64,000 nucleotides of DNA from Rhynchonema sp. JSB1_4 (lineage: Eukaryota > Nematoda > Chromadorea > Monhysterida > Xyalidae). Where the stretch lies: NCBI GenBank assembly GCA_030248065.1, contig JASAMV010003872.1, forward strand, positions 1 to 64,000, read 5' to 3'. The notes beneath the pieces were generated by a model. The model was not told the DNA's origin. It was given only the letters and a program-made list of their open reading frames with translations, and did not search any database. Below, one piece after another: positions 1 to 11,000 of this stretch; within the stretch, counting starts at the first letter, position 1, and each line of letters starts with the position of its first letter. The position numbers and the translations under genes were made by a program.

Positions 1-32
1 GTCCGCAGGTCACCAAGACTCAATCCGCAAAA

Positions 33-2900
33 ATGAGTCCGCTGTTGACGGCACTGACACTGTGTCTGTGTTTGTCACCAGTCTGCGGTCGCCCTCAACC
101 CGGTCAATGTGCTGGCGATCACAAACACCTGCAGTTCATCCATTCTGACACCGGTATTTGTGTTCAATCTGGCTACGCGATTCACAGCAACGGATCGAAT
201 CTGTGCTGGGCCAAAGTCAATTGTGCCTACCAAACGAAATTACACAATGGCGTGTGTGTTCCGAATTGTTGTGCGCCATGGGCTGCAGGATGTGCACAAC
301 GAGAACACACTGGCAGACAGAACAACACCCTGCCGGAATCGGAAATACGGTCAGTGTTGTTCGATATCTGCTCGGTCACTGCCAGTCCGAAATCCCCCAA
401 ACGTGCCAACCACACGTGTGTTGCCAAAAGTCGAACTCTTGAATGGCACCACGATTGTTGTGAATCATCTGCATATTCAAATCCAAGAGCCGGAGAAAGA
501 CGAATATCACTGCGTGGGTGACGGTATCGTCCTACAGGTACACCGGAGTACTGTCAGAATCATCCATGCATGATGAACGGAACGAAGTTGTGCTACTATC
601 GGTTCGAAGACGGGGACATTTTTTTGTTGACTCCATCAGGTTATCGCATTCCAATCACTGAATTCGGGGTCGAGAGATCACCATTTGATGCAAATGAATA
701 GAGATGGGACTACAATTGTTCCACGTGCGGTGCTCGATGTGTAATCGGCGGTGTGCAGTTTCACTTGTCACCACATCTGTCGCTGATTGAAGCCTGCTCG
801 GACCATTCATGTTACCGCATTGTGAATCCCGATTCGATCGAAACGACGTTGTTTTCCCCTGAAATCACCATGCATCCGTATAAAGTCACGGTTCGGGCTT
901 GGCAGAAAGGTCACGTTGCATACGAAACCTCAATAGTGTGCCCAAAGAATGTGTTCTGTGAAAGCATACAATGTTTTATGTGCAACGAATTGATCGCGAA
1001 TCCACATTGCTATCCAACGCATGTGCTCGGAATTTGTGGTGTTCTGTTCTACGCAGTGCTGATGTTTGTGTATTGTTGTAGTGTGTTCATCGGCAAAGGT
1101 GTGAAATGCGTGAAACAAAAGGTGCGGGAACCGAAGAACAACGACGAGGCAACACGGTCTGATGCCCCAACACATGTCGATCAGATCGAAATGCAAGCAC
1201 TTAACGAAACTCCTCGCACCAGATCATTCATTGGTGCTTATTGTGCAACTGAAGTGACGGCACCCACGTTCTTTGTTGTGGTCTGTGTCATGCTGCTTAC
1301 GATGGCTGCGGTGGCCAGCGGTTGCTACGATACAGTCACTCTCACAGCTGACCAGGCACGTTGTTGGAAAAGTCCTGGAAAAAATATGTTGTGCGACCTT
1401 GAACAGGTGACTCGACTTATTGTTCCACCGTCGCATCAAGCGGTCTGTTTGTTGATACAAGATGAGGATGGCAACCCGCTCGGATCAGTGTTGATCGAAA
1501 CGAGAGACATAAAACTAATGTGCAAGAAGAACAGTGAGTTTTTCACCAGGTCGTACAGCATGAAAGTCGACAGCGTACTGAGGTGTCCAAATGCGGGCTC
1601 ATGTGTTGGCACCAAATGCGTCGATACGACGACAACAACGGTCATTGATGAACTGAAGCATGTGCAGAAATATCCTGGTTTTACTTACTGCAGAAATGCG
1701 CCTGGCTGTTGGGTGCAGGGTTGTCTCATCTGCAGTTCGGCATGCTTGTACTATCGTGTCTCGGCAATGCCCACCAGTGACACAGTTTTCGAAGTGTTTT
1801 CGTGTTCGGAGTGGTCGTACGTGGTTGAAATTCATGTGACACATTTGCAGTCGAATGAGAAACAAGAAAAAACGCTGACGTTGGATCCGGGAACACCAAC
1901 AGTATGGAACAATATTGAGTTCGTGATTGCGTCGGTCACGGCACCGCAAATGCCGTTTCTCGATTCGAAATTCATCTCAGACGGACATCGGGTTGCTTTG
2001 GTCGAAACGGCGAGCGTTGGCGGTTCGCCTGTGTCGGGAACTGTCGGAAACCTGCAATGCAGCACGAAGGAGCACGCCATGAAATTTGAGTGTTTTCTGT
2101 CCATCAATACGTGTACGTGTGATCCTCGTGAGAGTCAAATCGTGTGTTCGTGTACTGACTTGGCGCTGGAAGAATTGTTTTTGCGTGGGTCCGGTGTGCT
2201 CCCTGTTGAATTGAGTGGTGCTGTACTGGTCAGTTCCGACGAGGCTGCGGTGGTGGCGGAATTTCACCAATACCTCAGTATGGAGCTGCAAGTGTCGATG
2301 AAAAAGATGAAACTGCAGTTACAGAGTGATGACAATGAATGTCACGTGGAAGTCATCAGTCTGAGTGGTTGTTTCAGCTGTCTCACCGGTAGCAAAGTCG
2401 AGCTATCCTGCATTACTGATTTCAGTACAACCAGCGCTCACGTTCGTTGCCCGGCAATGCAATTTGTCGTTGAATGTGACCCAACAGGCATCGCGAGCGC
2501 GATACGCATCCATTTCGACGAGCGAAAAGTGGATCAAAAATGTCAGGTGTTCTGTGGTCGGGGTAAGGCGACCACGTTCCAGCTTCAGGGCAAATTGGAT
2601 TACGTTCCGCATGAACGGCTGGGTAAGGTGTCCAGTCATCTGAGTGTTCGTTCTACCCATTATACCGGCAATTCGTTCACTCTGAATGGTTTCCCATCGT
2701 TATTCTGGGATCACTGGCAATCCTTTGTTTCATGTTATCATGCTGCTAATGGTTGTTGTGGCAGTGCTTATCTTATCCTACCTAATTCTTTTTTTTGTCT
2801 TTTGCGTTTGCTGAAGGCGTTACGCAACGTTTTTTGCTACGTTTTGATCAACGTTATTTTATTCATTGCATTGTATTATTATCATGTCATATTCGGATAA
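33..2900 (+). pseudogene. Phlebovirus-glycoprotein-like envelope ORF of an endogenous retroelement, degraded
   Basis: Env-type membrane glycoprotein remnant of the kind known from nematode LTR retroelements that captured a phlebovirus-like G2 (class II) glycoprotein. The longest open piece is 753-2900 (715 codons): a Cys-rich segment, a hydrophobic stretch near residues 90-115 followed by a basic Cys-containing tail, a second hydrophobic segment near 175-190, then a long ectodomain with many paired cysteines. A separate signal-peptide-bearing ORF (33-521) supplies an N-terminal part. It is broken: the N-terminal part is spread over different frames, an in-frame stop lies near 699-701, and a strongly hydrophobic anchor-like run near 2703-2812 lies in another frame from the main ORF. 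Gag-pol is not in the window and presumably lay upstream. The viral assignment rests on Cys pattern and topology, not a database search. No infectivity is implied. Confidence 0.6.
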
Positions 2901-4007
2901 TGTGAGGCTGAAGTTCTACGCAGCGTTCTACGAGGCTAGCGAAGAAACGCGTAAACATCTGGAAAGCGTGAAGGACATTGTGATGGCGTTGATGTCCGAA
3001 TGCGAGAACAACGAGTTCAAAGTCGGTGGCGGTGACCAGTCTACGGCAGCAAGCGGTTCGGAACAACTGCAAACGGTCGGCGGTGCTACCTGTGGGGATG
3101 TTCTTGTGCCACAGGAGTCGCTCATCAAGAAGGCGATGCACAGTTCGCTCGAAGCAAGGCTTGAAAAACGACGCAATGAACGTGATGTGAATCCGAATCG
3201 AGAGGTCAAGGCGCCACGAGTCGAAGTCGTTGGAGCGAACAAAGCGAAATCGGTCGGTCATGATATCGTATTCGATGTTGATGATGACGAATTGTGCTAC
3301 GAGTACGAGTCGGTCGAGACGTATTCCGCTGATCAACAACAGGCGAGCGGTTCGGTCAAACAAAGCGGTCCGGTCGATGGACCCGACGTGGGCATCGTCG
3401 GCGATTCAACGGTTGACATCGACGGTTGGTTCGATAAGCGGCTGGTCAATTCTGATGTGTACGTACGAGGTCGTAGAGGCCTCAAGTTCAATTGGTTCTT
3501 TGCCCACAACGGTCACAAATTGGCGAAAACGGCCTGTACCAAGAAGGCGTTGCTGATCGTGTCTGGCGCCTGCGATCTGGTCGATGTGTTCTTGCTGGTG
3601 CGTCCGGTTGATGAAGTGGTGTCGAATATCGTGAAAGTCGTCTCGGACTTGCGCGAAGCCGGCTGCGTGTGTTCAATCTACTTTGCACCTATTCCGGCGG
3701 TATGTCGCTATCAAGATTGGCGCTGTCGAGAATCGATTCGGTGGGTGAGAATACGCAACGGACAAAGAGTATCGATCAATCGTGCATTGGCGTGATCAAC
3801 TGTGGGACCGGGCTAAAGCGGCACTCAAGGCGGAAGATGACAAAGTCGAGTTCCCTGGCGGTCACGTACACTCAACTCGCGTTGGACGGATTTCACTTGG
3901 CGAAACGAACACAATCCGAATCCTTCAAGCGTTCGAACGTGCATGCAAACTGGACGTGGTTAACCGCTACTACCTGGACCGTTGACTTTGTTTCGGCGGG
4001 AGTGTGA
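2884..4007 (+). pseudogene. SGNH/GDSL esterase-like ORF of the same retroelement, frameshifted
   Basis: Starts at an ATG that overlaps the end of the env ORF by 17 nt and runs open to 3795. The first about 130 residues are charged and probably disordered. Next come SGNH-type blocks: a GDST motif (block I) followed by DIDGWFD, a later IVSGACDL (block III-like, where families usually have GxND), and, in another frame near 3870-3890, DGFHLA, which fits block V (DxxH). Two frame changes between about 3780 and 3870 separate these blocks, so this copy looks inactive. GDSL/SGNH esterase ORFs are known accessory genes of some retrotransposons, for example CR1-type LINEs. The family call is tentative because block spacing was judged by eye. 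An alternative is an element-specific protein of unknown fold. Confidence 0.45.
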
Positions 4008-4101
4008 ACAGAAAGCCATACCATCACACCCGCACTACCTGGGGAAGGGTACGGGTGTGTACCTGACCACGGTTGGTACTTATCGACCATTGGATATTAT
4101 G

Positions 4102-5537
4102 TGTAGGAAATTTCTGCCATTAGTAATTTCCTAGTGAATTGTTTGCCCCATGTGCCAATATTTTGGGGGTGACTTTGTGTGCGGCACGCCACTTTGTGTC
4201 GCTAATTATGTAATTGTTCTGATTTCCTTTCCCCCGATTGGGGCTATTGTCTAATTGCTTAACATTTCCTTTCCCCCCGATTGGGGCTTTCGCAAACATC
4301 CTGTTCTGTACCTATATAATCTTTGCTCTTTCTTTCATTCTTTAGTTGTACCGTTTGTGACTTTGCTTCAATACCACTAACCTTGACAATAAACCTACAA
4401 AACCTACAACGAGACGACCGTATGAATTCCAAAACAACAGAACAACAGGACATTTTTCTCTTCTTCATCTGGCATCCCCTGCGGGAGAGCCGTTCTCGTC
4501 ATCAGGCCTTGGATTCATCGTTGACTCTCATCTTCAACTGTCCGCCCGCAACCAAAGGCTGTTGCTGCCAAAAGGCCCCACAAGAGGGCGCCCGGTGCAG
4601 TAAGTCCTCCACGGTCGAAAGTCGCGGCAAACGTGATCCCGTACACCAGGATAGGAGCAATTGGCCGGGGACAGGTCCCCCACCGCGGCAACGGACTACT
4701 CGGTCGATGTGCGTCACGTCGTCTCGCCATCCGCATCTTCACATTGGTCAACTCCTGGGGGTCGGACATTTCCCCAGTCAAACTCTGCCGTTCAAGGCAT
4801 CACAATTCGCAGCTCCGTTCACCGATTCAAGGCGTCTCATCACTCATATCGATTCAATCGCTCAATCCAATCCATCGCGCTCGGTTGGCCACATGAACAA
4901 ATTCGGGTCTGCCGAAGAAGCAGCCGAATCAACAAGTCGCCGTGCAAGGCGCATCAAGTCCCCAGCAGAGGGCAAAAGTCGCCGTGGAGGCGCAATTGGG
5001 TCGAAGCCCACAAAATTGGCCGATGTTGTGAATGTTGTGAATCATGATTACATATGGTGGCCGATATGTTTTCTAGCAAATTCTAGGGAATTGCATTTGA
5101 GCCTTTGCGATTACATTTTTATTGAGCTTAGAAACCTCAAATGAGTATCTTTGAGTCGCGGTGGGAGTGTTGAAATTGTGTTTGAACTATATTCTCGCTA
5201 CTTTCTGTTAAGTAGGGAGTGTAGGAAATTTCTGCCATTAGTAATTTCCTAGTGAATTGTTTGCCCCATGTGCCAATACTTTGGGGGTGTCTTTGTGTGC
5301 GGCACGCCACTTTGTGTCGCTAATTATCTAATTGTTCTGATTTCCTTTCCCCCTATTGGGGCTTTCGCAAACATCCTGTTCTGTGCCTACATAATCTTTG
5401 CTCTTTCTTTCATTCTTTAGTTGTACCGTTTGTGACTTTACTTTACCACTAACCCTGACAATAAACTTACAAAACCTGCAACGAGACGACTGTATGAATC
5501 CTAAACAACAAACAACAGAACATTTTTCCCTTCTTCA
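4102..5537 (+). mobile_element. Short LTR retroelement, probably non-autonomous
   Basis: Two direct repeats (4102-4467 and 5220-5537) begin TGTAGGAAAT and end CTTCTTCA. They flank about 750 bp with no recognisable gag or pol. Each repeat carries a TATA-like box and an AATAAA signal in + orientation, as LTRs do. A purine-rich tract (AAGTAGGGAG) lies directly before the downstream repeat, fitting a polypurine tract. Flanks TTATG and GTATG match at 4 of 5 bases, a candidate target duplication. The upstream LTR is longer because it carries an extra ~43 bp copy of its TTTCCTTTCCCCC segment. The 273-codon ORF at 4323-5144 starts inside the LTR, is low-complexity, and I do not call it a gene. Alternatively the 4102 LTR is the 3' end of the env-bearing element upstream. 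Confidence 0.7.
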
Positions 5538-6053
5538 GTATGGTTTTCGTCTCACCTGTGCTATGCACTTAGAACACATTATGTAACAAAAATACCCCTA
5601 TTTTGTACTTGAGCGCTCATTTTTTATCGTGTTGGGCAGATTTTGGCTGGAATAAAAAAAATGTTTAATTAAAAAATCTTTTTTTTTAAAATAGGGTTCG
5701 AAAAATTTTTTTTATTAACCACTGATCCGTCGTACTTGCGCTGCTTGGCTGTATCTCTCGACTGCGTGGTCACACCCGCCACGAACGGCGCATTTATAGC
5801 CGGAAGCCAGCGTGGCTAAGGTCTAGCCTAAGGTATGTTAGAAAGTTGCTACTCAGATTGGCTCGGTGCTCTGTTCGAAAACACGTGTCTGTAGGAAAGC
5901 TTTTTAGACTTGTTGAACCGATTGGCAACGTTACCGAATGTTTTCACTACCCTTTTATATGTATTCCAGTGCACGTTTTCATCAACCGTTATAACAGTTT
6001 TGAGGAGAAAACGGGCTTTAGACAAAGAATGACATCACAAAACCGCAACGTAC
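5538..6053. other. Intergenic, no gene recognised
   Basis: Contains an AT-rich tract (about 5640-5720) and short ORFs without recognisable motifs. It may hold the 3' exon of the small minus-strand gene at 6054-6513, but I could not identify one. Confidence 0.5.
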
Positions 6054-6513
6054 GCAAAACTCCATGATTTGTTGCATCAGGGTGGCATTGATGGTGTTGA
6101 AGAGAGATCCGTTGCCCATGAATAGTCCGTAATCGGGACAGGGATTGGTCAGTTGGTCATAAGTGGCGCCCTCGCACGTGAAACACGAGTTGGTGTGCGC
6201 ATCGTAGTAACCGCCGGCAAACGACGGCGCTGATGGGGTTGGCTGTGTGGAACATTGCGCCTCGAAATCTGAAGTTGGACTGTGTGTTGAGTTGCTGACT
6301 ATCGCTGTGATCACTATCTCTGTCCCAATATATACAGATGCAGATTGTGGTTGATGGTGCGCTCAAAGTTACCGTGTGGTGCAATTTGCAGAATCATGGA
6401 ACATTGTGCACCAACAGTCCAAACCAGCACATACCTTGAGCAGGCGGCGGCGGTGGTGGAGCTGTAACCGTGCCAATCACTACCGTAACCAGCAAGGTAA
6501 GATGAGTACGCAT
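6054..6513 (-). CDS. Small secreted Cys-containing protein (two exons seen, 3' end missing)
   Basis: Exon 1 (6513-6435) starts MRTHLTLLVTVVIGTVTA, a clean signal peptide, followed by a run of prolines, and ends at a GTATGT donor. Exon 2 (6268-6054) follows a CTTCAG acceptor in frame and encodes about 72 residues with five cysteines (including SCFTCEG) and likely N-glycosylation sites, ending at a GTACGT donor. Together they give exactly 98 codons in phase 0, so at least one further exon should lie toward lower coordinates; none was found. No family recognised. It is probably a secreted or surface protein, by signal peptide only. Confidence 0.5.
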
Positions 6514-7732
6514 TTTACTTGACACACAAATTCACTACAACAAAAGGATGTTTGAAAATGTTCAACAATATTATTTATTGGATTTTATGACAACACAACA
6601 TTGTCAGAAACAACTGGTTTCATTCTGTAACAAAAAGCATAATGTTCGGCAAGTACAATCCGCTGCTGGTTGGTAACCATGGATCTGCCTGGGCTATTGT
6701 TATCAACACACTGTGCTAGACATTTCGCTAAACCCAAGAGATTGATTGTGGTGTTCAACGACGTGCCTGATACATGTGCCCCAAACCACGTACATTTTGT
6801 TTTCGTGTTGTAGCGTCGAATACTGCTCTTTTTAGGATCGCATTATTAACGAGCGCCCTTTTGACAATGAGACAAATGATTATGTCATCAGTACAGGCTA
6901 CATGCGCGCGTATCATCATAACTGCCGCATATATGTACGGTACAGTAGCTATAAGGTTATGAGGGGTGTTGTTCGGAACAATGGAAATGCGTATACCATC
7001 ATTGTGAACAACCATTGATCTGTTGGTTTTGAATTAGAGTCGGCCAGGTACCACATATTTCGGACCAAATGTGAGCCTTTTGTGAGCCTCCAGTCTAACT
7101 AAGGCCATCATTATAAACGAATAAGTCATAATAAGTGATAATCATGTCCACGTATGCAGGTGCAGTGCACACTGACACTGCGCCATTCTGCCAAGAAATG
7201 ACATATGTCCCATAACAATAACCGCACGTGTAGGAGTTGCACTGTCACAACGTGCATTGCACAGGATTGCGTATTGGGAGGGACGGTTATAACATGACAG
7301 TAATTCGATACGCAGCAATTTCTGAGTTGTACACCTGATATGATATGTAACTCACTTCAGTCGCGCTCAAAGTGACCAACTGACTGCCTCGCCTCTGCAT
7401 TATGTCCATATTTGAATTTCATCAAGCCCAAGCACTGTGTATGTCTGTATTATTATCACCTCCGTACAAAATACACAGAGCTTTGGAAATTAGGATTGAC
7501 ATGGTGCAGTAGTAGAGCAGCTATGCACACAGAAATTTAGCACTTGTCACGTCCCTGTTGTTGTAATAAGACATAAAAGACTCAATTATATCGGGAAAAA
7601 TAAATCCCCAAAGAAATCTTCTGCCCTTTTCAGTTCTGTGCTGCAAAACACTACAATCCGCAAAAATATATTTGTGTTTTTTAATGATTTTGACCGATCT
7701 TTAAATGTCATCCATATATGTGCGCAACAACC
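6514..7732. other. Intergenic, no gene recognised
   Basis: Only short ORFs without family motifs. Presumably holds the upstream regions of the divergent small secreted gene and the GH19 gene. Confidence 0.4.
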
Positions 7733-7814
7733 ATGCTGAACTCCATATGGACAGTGGTCAGTGCGCTGCTGCTGGCATCACAGCAGAATAATACCACACG
7801 CAGTTACGATTATG
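7733..7814 (+). CDS. Candidate alternative first exon of the GH19 gene
   Basis: ATG followed by MLNSIWTVVSALLLASQQ, which looks like a signal peptide, then a GTAACG donor in phase 1. The GH19 first exon at 8080-8167 also encodes a signal peptide and also ends in phase 1, so either could splice to the exon at 8326 without changing frame. It could instead be the first exon of an unrelated gene whose remainder I do not see. Confidence 0.35.
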
Positions 7815-8079
7815 GTAACGTTTGTGAAAACGGGGTTTGTTTGTTTTATGCAAACTGGGTGCCCTTTTTGCCAAGGCAATACAGTACAGTGCACATTTAG
7901 ACAACGCATTTGTAACGAACAAATTCCTATGAAGTTTTGCATCTGGAATCTGAACTGAATGACATAATGTACATATGCAACAGTGTACTATTTATCTCAC
8001 ACATGTACCGCGGTGCTGGCCTAATCACACTCCTTTCACTTGAACAAAGTCACTACGAATATCGTCCGTTATTGAAACA

Positions 8080-11000
8080 ATGAGAAAGACTCACTTTTGC
8101 CTGCTTTTGCTCTCAATTTGCAAACGTGCCGTTGGCCCTGACGTTATCTTTTTGGCACAAAATCCGGGTATGTTGGTAGCAGGACTCCACATATTTTAAA
8201 ATGTGTTGTATGTGTTATTGTTACAGCGACATTATTACTTTATAACATTATTACAGCGTTACAACTACTTTCTTTCCGCACGTGTAAGTCACTTACACAG
8301 CCCTAAAGCAAATTTCAATTTCTAGTCGTCAAAAACTCGATTGGCGGCATCGATGTACAGCCTTGTCCGTGTGGCGACGACCAAAGATGTCTACTTGGAC
8401 ATTGTGTCCCGGCGCCAAAGTGTCCCGAACACGCCAAGTTTGGTCCCGGACCCCCGGAGGATTGCGCACCCATGAAGGATCCAAACAATCTGCCGCCGTC
8501 TCCGATGGAAGACTGGTTGACCAGAGAGGTCAGCTTTAGATTTGATTTTTGAGTTTATGGACTTAAGCTTTTGGCAGAGTGAGTTCAGTGCTTGTTTTAA
8601 ATCTCAGGTGTTTGAAGACCTGTTTCCAAAGGCCAACATTGGCTGGGGTCCACATCGGTGCTTCCCATACAACTACGATGCATTCGTAATGGCTGCGAGG
8701 TATTTTCCACAGTTCGGCTCGACACATGATCCAAGGAACGGATTTACAAAAGAGGTACGAAAGTACATATATCAAAAAAAGCTGGCTGGCTGGCCTCAGG
8801 CTATGTATGATATCTTGGATATTATACCTCTGACAAGAGACAAGCTCTGCCAACAACAACTTCATTTTCATTCCAGTCCGTCAGCTTTGTGTTTGCTAAA
8901 TTACAAGTTTCAATCACTGCAAAAAAATGTTTATCATTGCCAGCAATTAGGATTGGAATCAGTGGTATTGGCACGCAAGCAGTTATTTCAATTTTCAATG
9001 CACAAAGTTCTGCTTGTACAATTCCTATTGGTTTACATTTTGGAAAACAGACACTCTGATGGTACTTTTGTTGTTTTGGAAGAATGGTTCAGGTCTACGC
9101 AAAAATTTTGGTTTCAAAGGTTGCTCGTCATTTTTGCTTAGCTGTCCTCTTTCGGTTTCTTCATCTTTTTCTCAGTCTCATCACTGTCGTCTTTGTCGCC
9201 GCTTTTCTCCGCTGAAGCATCGGGGTTAAAGTTTTTTTGACAAATTCAACGATTTGTACAAAGATTCTTTGAGATGTGGCTAACATTTCTCGGTTTTGTC
9301 ACTCTGTCCTGGTTTCGATTGATTGAGCACGGAGTGTGGTCGATACGGACCGATCAACGCACGATTGGGGCCCTAAAGCGAACTAGCAACTGAAACATCG
9401 TCGTGTGTCAGCAGACAGAAATTTGGATTTGTCGGCTAACCTTGAGCGCGTCGAACAGCATTTGGTTGAGGAAATTGAATATGCGTGCGAACTTGGGCCG
9501 ATTGTTTGGGTTGATGTACACGCACCATTTGATCCATTGCTGGACGAACGTCGGCCACTTGCCGGACACGTGCAGGGGCACGGACTGTGATTGATTGAGT
9601 GTAAATGATTGATGGAGTGAATGAATGGCTCATTGATTCAGTGAGTGAATCGCTGATCACCTTTTCCCTGAGTCGTTTCGCCAGCTCGTCAGCAGTCTTC
9701 ACGGCTTCGAACGGTTCCTTTCCGTGCCCGAACACCTCTGCCATGAACACCCCATATGACCACACGTCTGATTTGATCGAGAATTTGCCGGCTTCGTGCG
9801 ATTCCGGTGCCATGTGACGCCATTGCAGCTGGACCAAATGTTGTCATTCAATTAGTTAGTCAATTAGCCGATCATACATGTTCAAAAATTCATCAGAGCC
9901 TACTTTTTGCTGTTTGTACAGTCGCTTGAAGAGTTTTTGGTCGTTGTTCAACGCGGCGGCGTACAGATAGAAGTCGCACAGTTTCACGATCATCGATGCG
10001 TACATGTCGCTCCGAACCTGTGATGTTTCATTGCCAGGATATATAAATGAAGTGTTCATTTAGCAGCTGTTGATTCCAACCTGCACGTTGGAGCCGCTCA
10101 GTTGTCCGTGATACAGGTCGTTCTCTTCGAGGTAGCGCATACCCGCGGCGACCTGACAAAAACGACTACTTTTCAGAAACGAACCTATGTTTGTAAAAAT
10201 CATTGCGAAACGTGACAAACGAACAAACGAACAAACGAAACCGACCTGATAGCATACCTCCAACTGCCCCCTGACAGGCAGGAGCATGCCCTGAGTCTTG
10301 CGTGCCGCTAGCAGACCTTTCAGGGTCAGGTCGCCGGCCCATTCCATCAGAATGTTGAGACGAGTCTTTTGGGCGGCTGCAACGTGTGGCTGGGCTTTTT
10401 TGGCTTGCACTTTAACTCGGTTGTTGTCTTCCAGTGGCACTAACTGATCCGATATTGGAAGATCTTCGTCAGATAGTTGTGTCCTCGCGTCGTCAGGAAG
10501 CGCATTTTTTCGATTTTCTTCAGTGAGTCTTGGATGCCTTCAATCGTCAAAAACTGTGCTGCTTTCTTGGGCTTATAGCAATGTCGTCAAATCATGTGTC
10601 GTGGCATATTTTGTCAAGTCACACGGATTTTTTTCACGCCTATTTGGTCTCATGTTGCTTGTTTGACGACATGATTTGACAACAAAACTATTAGCTCTTT
10701 CGAACCTACACACATGGCCATTCAGGTTTGAGCCTAACCAGGCAGAATGTCAGGGTCGTTGATCCGTTTGAGGCACAAGATGGTCGGCTCATCGAGATCC
10801 GATCCGGCAACAATCACCCCGAGTTGGTCGTCACATTTGGTCACGTATGGGTCGAGCTTGTCACCTGCATTAGCTGTGAGACTTGAGAAGGTCAATGGAA
10901 AGCCCCCAATTATTGTAAGGTCAGTAGGTATATTCTGATGTCTAGAATTAGCTGGCGTAGGTTTTTCTAATTGCGATTCAAAAGGAATAGATTGAAACAC

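Noticed and set aside
4323..5144. 273-codon ORF in the LTR element
   Set aside because: Begins inside the LTR, has no recognisable motif, and has Ser/Arg/Pro-rich composition.
10377..10444. Apparent stop and frame change within the pseudokinase domain
   Set aside because: Explained by a 68-bp intron (GTTAGT...TTGCAG) that restores phase on both sides.
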